DNA from: Trebonia sp035294225
Lineage (GTDB): Bacteria > Actinomycetota > Actinomycetes > Streptosporangiales > Streptosporangiaceae
Length of the DNA stretch: 15,775 bases
NCBI GenBank assembly: GCA_035294225.1
Contig: DATGLH010000008.1
Location: 1 to 15,775, forward strand
Reading direction: 5' to 3'
The notes under the pieces were generated by a model. That model saw only the letters and a program-made list of their open reading frames with translations. It searched no databases and was not told the DNA's origin. A program made the position numbers and the translations under genes. This document shows, one piece after another, positions 6,785-12,820 of this stretch (position 1 is the stretch's first letter; every line of letters starts with the position of its first letter).

Positions 6785-6834
6785 TGGGGCGGTGAGGCAC
6801 AGCCCCCGTTAGATTGGGGCGATGGGCCACAGCC
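6785..6834. repeat. Imperfect direct repeat, period 30 bp
   Basis: TGGGGCGGTGAGGCACAGCC at 6785-6804 and TGGGGCGATGGGCCACAGCC at 6815-6834 differ at only three positions. It lies in the roughly 300-base gap between the LLM-oxidoreductase and PadR genes. Its function is unknown. Confidence 0.65.
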
Positions 6835-6862
6835 CTAAGGCCAGGCCTGGCGGGGGCCGGGG

Positions 6863-6884
6863 CCGGGGGCCGGCCGGCCCCCGG
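6863..6884 (-). terminator. Perfect GC palindrome downstream of the LLM oxidoreductase gene
   Basis: The 22-base perfect palindrome consists of CCGGGGG (6863-6869), CCGGCCGG and CCCCCGG (6878-6884). It begins 25 bases beyond the stop codon of the minus-strand gene ending at 6909. Folded with a four-base loop it gives a 9-bp all-G/C stem. It has no T-run, and is a likely transcript-end hairpin. Confidence 0.55.
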
Positions 6885-6908
6885 GCGAGGCGAACTGGGC
6901 CTGGCGGG

Positions 6909-7787
6909 CTAGAACTTCCCGAGGGCCGGGACGACCTGTTCGATGAACATGTCCAGCTGGCGCGCCCTGCTGACGCGGAGCAGGGAGCCGTGGGCGACGG
7001 TGAAGCCGAGTTCGGCCAGGGCGTGCAGGTTCTCGATCGTGGCCGTCACGTTCTCGCCGTTCTCGCCGAGGTCGAAGCGGACCTGCGCGGTCTTCTCGAT
7101 CTCGTCGTAGTCCCGGCCCACGTCGGCGCAGTGCTGGCGCAGCACGTCGAGCTTGTGCCCGGCGGCCGCCGGGTCGAGAGCCATGATGTTGCAGGCGTCG
7201 GCGTACCTGGCGACCAGCCGCAGCGTCTTCTTCTCCCCCCCGCCGCCGATGAGGATCGGCGGACGCGGCCGGGCGAGCGGCTGCGGCGAGTTCAGCGTAC
7301 GGGCCAGGTGGTAGTGCCGGCCGTCGAAGGGGCCCTCGTCGTCGCTCCACATCTGCAGGCAGATGCGCAGGGCCTCCTCGAGGCGCTCGAAGCGTTCGGC
7401 GGTAGGCGGGAAGGGCAGGCCGAGCCCGCGGGCCTCGTCCTCGTTCCACGCCGCGCCGATGCCGAGGATCGCCCGTCCGCCGGACAGCACGTCCAGCGTC
7501 GACACCGCCTTGGCGAGCAGCCCCGGCTCCCGGTACACCACGGCGGTCACCATGGTGAGCAGCCTGACCCGCTCGGTCTTCGCCGCCAGCCAGCCCAGCG
7601 TGGTGTACGCCTCCAGCATCTCGTGCTCCGCCGGGCCGATGGTGCCGATCTGCCAGACGTGGTCCATGACGCTGATCCGGTCGACGCCGCCCTGTTCGGC
7701 GCGCTGGGCGATGTCCGCCAGCCGGAACCGGAGTTCGGCGGGACCGCCGTCCCAGGTGAAGTCCGAGATGTGCAGGCCGACTTTCAT
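6909..7787 (-). CDS. LLM-class (luciferase-like) F420-dependent oxidoreductase
   Basis: A 292-residue TIM-barrel oxidoreductase of the luciferase-like monooxygenase superfamily, in the actinobacterial F420-dependent group. Visible landmarks are the start MKVGLHISDFTW, ISVMDHVWQ, EAYTTLGWLAAKTERVRL (the usual barrel core), VYREPGLLAKAVSTLDVLSG with GRAILGIGAAWNEDEARGLG, then RPPILIGGGGEKKTLRLVAR and YADACNIM. These match family members that use reduced F420 or FMN to reduce or oxidise small organic substrates. The frame is open further upstream, but the ATG at 7787 is preceded by AGGAG at a good distance and begins at the conserved KVGLH, so it is the start. The gene is divergent from the MetE-like gene at 7955 with 167 bases between, so the two may be co-regulated. 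The substrate is unknown. Confidence 0.9.
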   Translation of the reverse strand: MKVGLHISDFTWDGGPAELRFRLADIAQRAEQGGVDRISVMDHVWQIGTIGPAEHEMLEAYTTLGWLAAKTERVRLLTMVTAVVYREPGLLAKAVSTLDVLSGGRAILGIGAAWNEDEARGLGLPFPPTAERFERLEEALRICLQMWSDDEGPFDGRHYHLARTLNSPQPLARPRPPILIGGGGEKKTLRLVARYADACNIMALDPAAAGHKLDVLRQHCADVGRDYDEIEKTAQVRFDLGENGENVTATIENLHALAELGFTVAHGSLLRVSRARQLDMFIEQVVPALGKF

Positions 7788-7954
7788 TCGCGCTCCTCGA
7801 CGGTACGAAACAGACGATGATCCCCGTCCCAACCCTAACCCTGGGCAGGCGCCACCGTCCGTTCGGGATAAGTGAACGCGAATGCTTACCTTTCCGGCCA
7901 GGATCTGGCGCGGCGGGCAGCGGTGGCTAGCGTGGCCTGCGAGGAGGACCAGCG
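7788..7954. promoter_or_regulatory. Divergent promoter region
   Basis: A 167-base gap between the divergently transcribed LLM oxidoreductase and MetE-like genes, which must hold both promoters. A less GC-rich core around 7866-7896 contains TAAG and CTTA arms flanking a CGCG-centred stretch, a weak dyad that could be an operator. GAGGAGG at 7941-7947 is the ribosome binding site of the MetE-like gene. No convincing -10/-35 pair could be chosen. Confidence 0.4.
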
Positions 7955-9049
7955 ATGACTGAGACATCGAAGTTCCGCGCGGACCACGTCGGCAGCCTGC
8001 TCCGTCCGCCGGCGCTGCTGGAGGCGCGCCGGCGCCGCGACGCCGGGGAGATCGGCGACGCCGAACTGCGCTCGGCGGAGGACGAGGCGATCGCCGCCGC
8101 GGTGCGCATGCAGGAGGAGGCGGGGATCGACGTCGTCACCGACGGCGAATTCCGGCGCCGCGACTTCCGCACCGGGTTCGTCGACGCGGTGGACGGCCTG
8201 ACGATGCGGACCTGGGACATGCCGTGGCACTCCAGCGAGGGCGTCACCAGGCTGCCCAGCCACACGTGGGCGGTCACCGGGCGGCTGCGGCAGCGGGCGC
8301 GGCTCGCGGGCGGCGAGGCCGCGTACGTGCGGAGCCTCACCTCGATGCCGGTGAAGGTGACGCTGATCGCGCCGGGGTTCCTCGCCGCGCGGTTCTGGAG
8401 GGACGGCGAGACGGACGCGTTCTACTCCTCGCGCGAGGAACTCGCGGCGCAGGTGGCGGCGATAACCAAGGCAGAGATCGAGGCGCTGATCGCCGAGGGC
8501 GTCAGCTACGTGCAGCTCGACAACCCCGGCTACGCCGCCTTCCTCGGCGCGCACGCCGGCGCCGATCCCGAGGGCTTCGAGCAGATGCTCGCCGCCGACA
8601 TCGCCGCCGTCTCCGGCGTGGCGCGCCCCGCCGGGGTGGCGATCGGCATGCACGTCTGCCGCGGCAACCAGTCCAGCATGTGGATGGGCGAGGGCGACTA
8701 CGAGCCGATCGCCGAGCGGATGTTCGCGAGCCTCCCGGTCGACCGGTTCCTGCTCGAGTACGACGACGACCGCGCGGGCGGGTTCGAGCCGCTGCGCTTC
8801 ATGCCCGCGGGCAAGGTGGTCGTGCTCGGGCTGGTGAGCTCGAAGACGCCTTCGCTGGAGTCGGCTGACGCCCTGCGGCGGCGGATCGACGAGGCCGCGA
8901 AGTTCGTCAGCCTCGGCGACCTCGCGCTCAGCCCGCAGTGCGGCTTCGCCTCCATCGCCGAGGGCGGCAACCTGCTGCCGCCGGAAACGGAGTTCGCGAA
9001 GCTCAGGCTGGTCGCGGACGTGGCGCGGGCCACGTGGGGACGCGAATGA
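7955..9049 (+). CDS. MetE-like zinc methyl/alkyltransferase (cobalamin-independent methionine synthase C-terminal domain family)
   Basis: A 364-residue single-domain protein matching the catalytic C-terminal half of MetE; full-length MetE is about 750 residues. The family transfers methyl or alkyl groups to a zinc-activated thiol. The N-terminal FRADHVGSLLRPPALLEARR and the ITDGEF-like VVTDGEFRRRDF block (60-71) are typical. The zinc ligands are visible: His233 and Cys235 in GMHVCRGN, Glu268 in LLEYDDD, and Cys329 in SPQCGFAS. The Glu-to-Cys spacing of 61 equals that of E. coli MetE as I recall it (Glu665 to Cys726). Without the MetE N-terminal domain it could be a core methionine synthase-like enzyme or an epoxyalkane:coenzyme M transferase-like alkyltransferase. 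The start has GAGGAGG seven bases upstream. It is first in a cluster with a GlcG-like protein, a second MetE-like protein and an aldolase. Confidence 0.9.
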   Translation: MTETSKFRADHVGSLLRPPALLEARRRRDAGEIGDAELRSAEDEAIAAAVRMQEEAGIDVVTDGEFRRRDFRTGFVDAVDGLTMRTWDMPWHSSEGVTRLPSHTWAVTGRLRQRARLAGGEAAYVRSLTSMPVKVTLIAPGFLAARFWRDGETDAFYSSREELAAQVAAITKAEIEALIAEGVSYVQLDNPGYAAFLGAHAGADPEGFEQMLAADIAAVSGVARPAGVAIGMHVCRGNQSSMWMGEGDYEPIAERMFASLPVDRFLLEYDDDRAGGFEPLRFMPAGKVVVLGLVSSKTPSLESADALRRRIDEAAKFVSLGDLALSPQCGFASIAEGGNLLPPETEFAKLRLVADVARATWGRE

Positions 9050-9057
9050 TTAGAGTT

Positions 9058-9079
9058 CGGCCGGCGTGCGGCCCGGCCG
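9058..9079 (+). terminator. Hairpin after the first MetE-like gene
   Basis: CGGCCGG (9058-9064), an 8-base loop, then CCGGCCG (9073-9079) form a perfect 7-bp stem nine bases after the stop codon. It may be a partial terminator, since more same-strand genes follow. Confidence 0.4.
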
Positions 9080-9109
9080 TTGATCCGGGTCTCCCGCCCG
9101 CCGTAGGCT
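9080..9109 (+). promoter_or_regulatory. Candidate internal promoter upstream of the GlcG-like gene
   Basis: TTGATC (9080-9085) and TAGGCT (9104-9109), 18 bases apart, resemble -35 and -10 boxes of a housekeeping-sigma promoter. The pair directly follows the hairpin at 9058-9079 and lies about 40 bases before the next start codon. This rests on consensus matching only. Confidence 0.3.
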
Positions 9110-9148
9110 GGCCGCGCTTCGCCGGATGACCTACGCGGGAGACAACCG

Positions 9149-9595
9149 ATGACTTTGCCGTTCCAGGACGCCAGGATCCTCGCCGACAGCGCCCGGTCGC
9201 ACGCGCTTGAGCTCGGCAAGGCGCTGAGCATCGCGGTCGTCGACTACGGCGGCTTCGTCGTGCTGGTCGAGCGGATGGACGGCGCCCGGCCGATGACTCC
9301 GGGCATCGCCTTGTCCAAGGCCTACTCGGCGGCCGTCATGCAGCGGCCCACCGTGATGCTCGAGAACTGGCGGAACTCCGACCCGGTGTTCTTCACCCAG
9401 GTCGGACGGATGGGCCAGCACCCCATCGTCGCCACCAAGGGCGGGTACACGATCAAGCGGGACGGGGTGATCCTCGGCGGCCTCGGGATCTCCGGGGGCA
9501 GCCCGGACGAGGACCAGAAGATCTGCGAAGACGTGCTCAGGGCGGCCGGCTTCGAGCTTGACTTCCCCGAGTGGGCCGGCGCCCGCCGGCACTGA
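9149..9595 (+). CDS. GlcG/HbpS-family (DUF336-type) protein
   Basis: A 148-residue protein of the GlcG/HbpS fold, found beside catabolic genes in many bacteria and as the haem-binding HbpS in Streptomyces. The family pattern is clear: an N-terminal helix with a conserved acidic start, then SIAVVDYGGFVVLVERMDGA (27-46), IALSKAYSAA (53-62), and GGYTIKRDGVILGGLGISGG (98-117), with SPDEDQKICEDVL as the usual acidic end. Biochemical roles vary (haem binding, small-molecule binding, a PduO-like domain), so no reaction is assigned. The start has GGGAGA about eight bases upstream. The stop codon lies inside a 15-bp tandem repeat. Conserved linkage to MetE-like and aldolase genes would suggest an accessory or sensing role for the same pathway. 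Confidence 0.88.
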   Translation: MTLPFQDARILADSARSHALELGKALSIAVVDYGGFVVLVERMDGARPMTPGIALSKAYSAAVMQRPTVMLENWRNSDPVFFTQVGRMGQHPIVATKGGYTIKRDGVILGGLGISGGSPDEDQKICEDVLRAAGFELDFPEWAGARRH

Positions 9596-9635
9596 GCAGG
9601 CCGGCACTGAGCAGGCCGGCACTGAGCAGGCCGGC
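9586..9635. repeat. 15-bp tandem repeat carrying the GlcG-like stop codon
   Basis: CCGGCACTGAGCAGG occurs three times without a mismatch (9586-9600, 9601-9615, 9616-9630), followed by a partial fourth copy. The first copy contains the TGA that ends the gene at 9595. Because the unit is a multiple of three, in-frame TGA codons recur at 9608-9610 and 9623-9625. Confidence 0.9.
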
Positions 9636-9676
9636 GCCGGCACGCATCGATCACGCGCATTGCGACGGAGGCAGCG

Positions 9677-10774
9677 ATGGCTGACGACTTCGGATACCAC
9701 ATCGACCACCACGGGTCGCTGGTGCGGCCCCCCGCGCTGCTCGCCGCGCGGGCCAGCGGGATGGGCGGCGAGGCGCTTGCCGCCGTGCAGGACGAAGCCG
9801 TCACCGCCCTCGCGCACGAGCTGCGCCGGCTGGGGCTGTCGGCCTGCTGCGACGGGCAGTTCCGGCGCTCCTACTTCGAGTCGGTGGCGCATGACCAGAT
9901 CGCCGGGTTCGCGCCGGCCGGCGGGCCGGCGCCGCTCTCCGACCTGGCGGGGATCAGCGCCGCGCGGCGGCGCGCGATCCCGGACGCCGGCGCCCTGGCG
10001 GCATACGGGCGGCTCGCCCAGGCGGAGGCGGCCCCGGTGCTCGCCACCGTGGACCGGTCGGTATTCGTCACCCTGCCCTCCCCCGGGTACCTGGCTGCGG
10101 CCGGGTCAGCGCTGGCGGACGCGTCCGCCATCGACGCGGTACGGGCGGCCGGCGCCGCGCTCGCGGCCATCGTCCGGGATGAGATCGCCGCGCTCGCCGC
10201 GGACGGCGTGCTCTACGTGGCGCTGGAGAACCCGCTGTACGTGCCGCTGCTGACAGCGGACGGGCGCGCGGCCAGCGCGGCGGCCGGGATCGACGTGCCG
10301 GCCGTGCTCGCCGCGCTGATCGAGGCCGACCGCGCGGTCTTCGCCGGGCTTGACGCGCCGGCCGACTTCCGGGTCGGGCTCGACCTGACCGACTCCGGGC
10401 CGCTGCCGTTGACGTCCTCGGGGTATGACGCCACGGCCGTGGCCGCCTTGCTGGAGGAGACCCCGTTCCCGCGGATCGGCATCGACTACCCGGCCGACCC
10501 CGCTGCCCGGTTCCCGGTCGAGCTCGTCAAGCCCGGGATCGTGGTCAGCCTCGGCGTGGTGGACGTATCCACGCCGGCCGCGGAGTCCGTCGAGGAGCTG
10601 CTCGGCCGGCTCGATCCGGTCGCCGAAGAGCGCGGCGACGCCGACATCGCGGTCGCCACGAACGGCGGGTTCGCGCAGGTCGCCGACCAGCCGCTGATGA
10701 CCGCCGCGGAGCAGCGCGCCAAGCTCCGGCTGGTCGAGACGGTCGCGCGCTACTACTGGGGAAACGAGATCTGA
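9677..10774 (+). CDS. MetE-like protein with degenerate zinc site
   Basis: A 365-residue paralogue of the protein at 7955-9049. It shares the N-terminal DHHGSLVRPPALLAAR, the DGQFRRSYFES block (59-69), DGVLYVALENPLY (176-188) and the C-terminal AKLRLVETVARYYWG. All four zinc-ligand positions are replaced: the His-x-Cys pair aligns with Asp236 and Thr238 (GLDLTDSG), the Glu with Asp270 (GIDYPAD), and the final Cys with Gly330 (TNGGFAQ). It therefore probably cannot activate a thiol as MetE does. It may be a substrate-binding or regulatory partner of the active paralogue, or an enzyme repurposed for another reaction. The frame is intact and codon use normal, so it is not a pseudogene. GGAGG at 9667-9671 supports the start. 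The aldolase gene begins six bases after its stop. Confidence 0.85.
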   Translation: MADDFGYHIDHHGSLVRPPALLAARASGMGGEALAAVQDEAVTALAHELRRLGLSACCDGQFRRSYFESVAHDQIAGFAPAGGPAPLSDLAGISAARRRAIPDAGALAAYGRLAQAEAAPVLATVDRSVFVTLPSPGYLAAAGSALADASAIDAVRAAGAALAAIVRDEIAALAADGVLYVALENPLYVPLLTADGRAASAAAGIDVPAVLAALIEADRAVFAGLDAPADFRVGLDLTDSGPLPLTSSGYDATAVAALLEETPFPRIGIDYPADPAARFPVELVKPGIVVSLGVVDVSTPAAESVEELLGRLDPVAEERGDADIAVATNGGFAQVADQPLMTAAEQRAKLRLVETVARYYWGNEI

Positions 10775-10780
10775 TCCGCT

Positions 10781-11494
10781 ATGTCCGGAGCCCCGGCTGA
10801 CCTGCGGGCGGAGCTGGCCACCGCGACTCGCATCCTGGCGCGGCATGGGCTGGTCGGCATGTTCGGGCATGTCAGCGTGCTCACCGAGGACCCGCGGCGG
10901 TACCTCATCTGCCCCGGCGCCGGCGCCCGCAAGGACCGGTGCCGGCCGGAGGACGTGCTGGAACTCGACCTCGACCACGACTTCGAGCCGGGCCTGCCGC
11001 TCGAGCTGTACATGCACTCGGAGGTGCACCGGCTCAAGCCGCACGTCAAGTCGCTCATCCACGTGCACTCGCCCGCCCTGGTCGCGCTGGCGGCGATGGC
11101 CGAAGTGCCCGGCGAGCTGCTCATGATGCACGCGAGCTTCTGGCCGGCCGCGATGCCGCTCTGGGAGGAGCCGGACCTGGTCCGGGACCGGGCGGCCGCG
11201 CGGCGGCTGACCGGCATCCTCGGGGAGGAGGCGATCGCGCTGCTGCGCTGGCACGGCGCGGTGATCGCCGGCCGGACGCTGCACGAGGCGGTGTTCCGCG
11301 CGATCCTCGCCGAGGAGCACGCGGCACAGCTGGTCACCGCCCTGTCGCACGGGCGTCCGCTTTTTCCGGTACCGAGGAGCGTGGACCGGGACGAGCTGTA
11401 CGCGAAGGTGCTCTCCCCCCGGACGCACGACATGCACTGGGACTGGGCGGCCTCGTTCGCGGACCTCCCGCCCGACGCGCACGGCCCGGTCTAG
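10781..11494 (+). CDS. Class II aldolase/adducin-family protein
   Basis: A 237-residue member of the zinc-dependent class II aldolase/adducin family (fuculose-phosphate aldolase, ribulose-phosphate epimerase and sugar-acid decarboxylase-like enzymes). Zinc ligands are visible as His94 and His96 (SLIHVHSP) and His158 (LLRWHGAVIAG), with the likely catalytic Glu75 in GLPLELYMHSEVH. The N-terminal RILARHGLVGMFGHVSVL and YLICPGAG are the usual substrate/phosphate-binding loops. Many non-sugar members act as decarboxylases or hydroxy-acid aldolases, so the substrate is open. It starts six bases after the stop of the degenerate MetE-like gene with no strong ribosome binding site of its own, so translational coupling is likely. 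It is convergent with the lipoprotein gene at 11511. Confidence 0.92.
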   Translation: MSGAPADLRAELATATRILARHGLVGMFGHVSVLTEDPRRYLICPGAGARKDRCRPEDVLELDLDHDFEPGLPLELYMHSEVHRLKPHVKSLIHVHSPALVALAAMAEVPGELLMMHASFWPAAMPLWEEPDLVRDRAAARRLTGILGEEAIALLRWHGAVIAGRTLHEAVFRAILAEEHAAQLVTALSHGRPLFPVPRSVDRDELYAKVLSPRTHDMHWDWAASFADLPPDAHGPV

Positions 11495-11518
11495 GGCCGG
11501 GCTCGGCGGGTCAGCCCG
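11482..11518. terminator. Overlapping hairpins between convergent genes
   Basis: CGGCCC (11482-11487) pairs with GGGCCG (11494-11499) across the aldolase stop codon. CGGGCT (11498-11503) pairs with AGCCCG (11513-11518) across the end of the opposite gene. Each could end one of the two converging transcripts. The stems are only 6 bp, so this is tentative. Confidence 0.35.
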
Positions 11519-12476
11519 TCATGCTGCTTATCTTGAACGAGGCGTCCTTCTTCGGCAGGAGGCCGTACTGGACCATCGCGTCCGGGACCCGCTGGAGCCG
11601 GACCGTGTCGACCGACAACGGGTATCCGGGAAGCGAGATGAGGGCGGCCGTCCGGGCAGGGATGCCGAGGAACTTCTCCACCGCCTTCTCGACCGCGCTG
11701 CGGTCGGTGTCGGCGATCTGCTGTCCTTGCTCGAGCGCGGTGACGAACGCGCGCAGCGTGCCGGGATACTTCTGCGCCCATGCCTGAGTCACCGCGAAGC
11801 CCTGGAGCGGGAAGTCCTCGGTTGCGCCCTGGTCCAAGTCGGCCAGTTCCCCCAGGCCGTACTGTTCTTCGTCCGCGCTGACGAACGGCTCGGGCACGGG
11901 GGCCGCGTCGGCCAGTCCCTCGTGCAGGACCCGGCCGGCGTCCGGGAGCGGGACGCCGGCTTTGAAACGCACGTCGCCCGGCGAGACTCCGTACTGCGTG
12001 AGCAGTGAGCGGACGAGAAGCGTGGCGATGTCGTTCGGCGCGGCGACGGAGATCGTCTTGCCCGCAAGGCCGGCGACCGTCTTGATCTGCGAATGCGTCC
12101 CGGCGAGCATCGCCAGCTCACCCGGCTGCAGGAAGGACGCTTCGGCAATGATGCGCAGGCGGGCGCCGGCCAGCTCGTTGTAGACGTAGGTGACGTAGTC
12201 GGCGCTGGAGATGTCGTAGATCCCCTTCTCCTGTCCGGTGACGGCGGATTGGCTGGTTGCCGCGAACTTTATCGTGACGTTCAGGCCCTGAGCGCGGAAC
12301 AATCCGTCCATCTGGGCAATATAAAGGCCGGCTGTGTCGATGCTGGGAAACACGTCGACGACGATGTCCGTCTTCTCCGGGGGGCTGCCCGATGGGCCAC
12401 GCCCGCCTGAGCAGCCCGCGACCGCCGCCAAAATCGCCGCTATCACAGCCGCTGAGATGCGCATCCGTCGAGACAT
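11511..12476 (-). CDS. ABC transporter substrate-binding lipoprotein, NMT1/THI5-like
   Basis: A 321-residue extracytoplasmic lipoprotein. The N-terminus is a lipoprotein signal: RR-M-R, a hydrophobic stretch, then lipobox V-A-G-Cys22. The mature part has the NMT1/THI5 pattern: PSIDTAGLYIAQMDGLFRAQ GLNVTIKF (split here), then TGQEKGIYDISSADYVTYVY and LAGKTISVAAPNDIATLLVR. Members bind pyrimidines, sulfonates, riboflavin precursors, aromatic acids and other small organics for uptake. The ATG at 12476 is preceded by GGAGGA. No matching TauC/SsuC-type permease or ATPase gene is adjacent. The nearest transport genes are Liv-type and lie upstream on the same strand after a 341-base repeat-bearing gap. 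It may serve a transporter elsewhere, or supply the catabolic cluster it converges on. Confidence 0.9.
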   Translation of the reverse strand: MSRRMRISAAVIAAILAAVAGCSGGRGPSGSPPEKTDIVVDVFPSIDTAGLYIAQMDGLFRAQGLNVTIKFAATSQSAVTGQEKGIYDISSADYVTYVYNELAGARLRIIAEASFLQPGELAMLAGTHSQIKTVAGLAGKTISVAAPNDIATLLVRSLLTQYGVSPGDVRFKAGVPLPDAGRVLHEGLADAAPVPEPFVSADEEQYGLGELADLDQGATEDFPLQGFAVTQAWAQKYPGTLRAFVTALEQGQQIADTDRSAVEKAVEKFLGIPARTAALISLPGYPLSVDTVRLQRVPDAMVQYGLLPKKDASFKISSMTG

Positions 12477-12703
12477 CGCTGTCCTCCAGAAAATCCACCA
12501 TCCGCCGGACCTTATTGCGGCGAATTTAACAGCACTAACAGCGCGAACGATTCGGATTCCGCCGGACCCGCGGCGCGCGTAAATCAGCGAGCATCAAAAT
12601 GGGCAGGCCACGGCATTGATGAGCGAATGGCACGATAAGGTTTCCGGATTTGCACGGGCCGCTGATTTCAGCGGGCGGGGGGCGGCGCGGGCATCGCTGT
12701 TCG
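12477..12703. promoter_or_regulatory. Upstream region of the lipoprotein gene
   Basis: This gap has no gene. Near the lipoprotein start it is relatively AT-rich (about 12510-12555) and holds a direct repeat TAACAGC at 12527-12533 and 12536-12542, nine bases apart, which could be a tandem activator or repressor site. CGAAT (12521-12525) and ATTCG (12550-12554) flank it. Further left, CCGCTGA (12659-12665) and TCAGCGG (12668-12674) form a 7-bp dyad that may end the liv transcript. No definite promoter boxes were chosen. Confidence 0.4.
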
Positions 12704-12705
12704 AC

Positions 12706-12820
12706 GGGGTCTTACGGGGTCTCACGGGGTCTTACCGGGGCTCACGGGGGCTGGCGGCGCCGGCGGGGGCTGGCGGCGCCGGCGGGGGCTGGCGGCGCCG
12801 GCGGGGGCTAGCGGCGCTCA
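12706..12820. repeat. Compound tandem repeat (10-bp then 19-bp units) at the livF 3' end
   Basis: About four 10-base units of the form GGGGTCTYAC (12706-12745; the last after a one-base shift) run directly into 19-base units. CGGGGGCTGGCGGCGCCGG is perfect at 12745-12763, 12764-12782 and 12783-12801, and a diverged fourth copy at 12802-12820 carries the livF stop codon (12818-12820). The G-rich plus strand and the GGCGCC palindromes could form strong secondary structure in the transcript tail. There are no unique spacers, so it is not a CRISPR. Confidence 0.85.

Noticed and set aside
6648..6830. 60-codon minus-strand frame over the 44-bp repeat
   Set aside because: The peptide merely translates the tandem repeat, with no ribosome binding site or family signal.
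6822..7820. Plus-strand open frame of 332 codons opposite the LLM oxidoreductase
   Set aside because: The opposite strand encodes a clear LLM-family protein. This frame is a composition shadow.
7831..7842. AACCCTAACCCT, resembling a telomere-type repeat
   Set aside because: There are only two short units inside an ordinary divergent promoter region, so chance is sufficient explanation.
9677..10774. Second MetE-like gene considered as a pseudogene because its zinc ligands are missing
   Set aside because: The frame is intact over the full family length, has a good ribosome binding site and normal codon use, and keeps other conserved blocks.
10106..11482. Minus-strand open frame of 458 codons opposite the second MetE-like and aldolase genes
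   Set aside because: It is antisense to genes with recognisable active-site motifs and has an Arg/Gly/Pro-rich translation with no family pattern.
12745..12820. Regular 19-bp repeat considered as CRISPR
   Set aside because: Units are directly adjacent with no unique spacers, and no cas gene is present.
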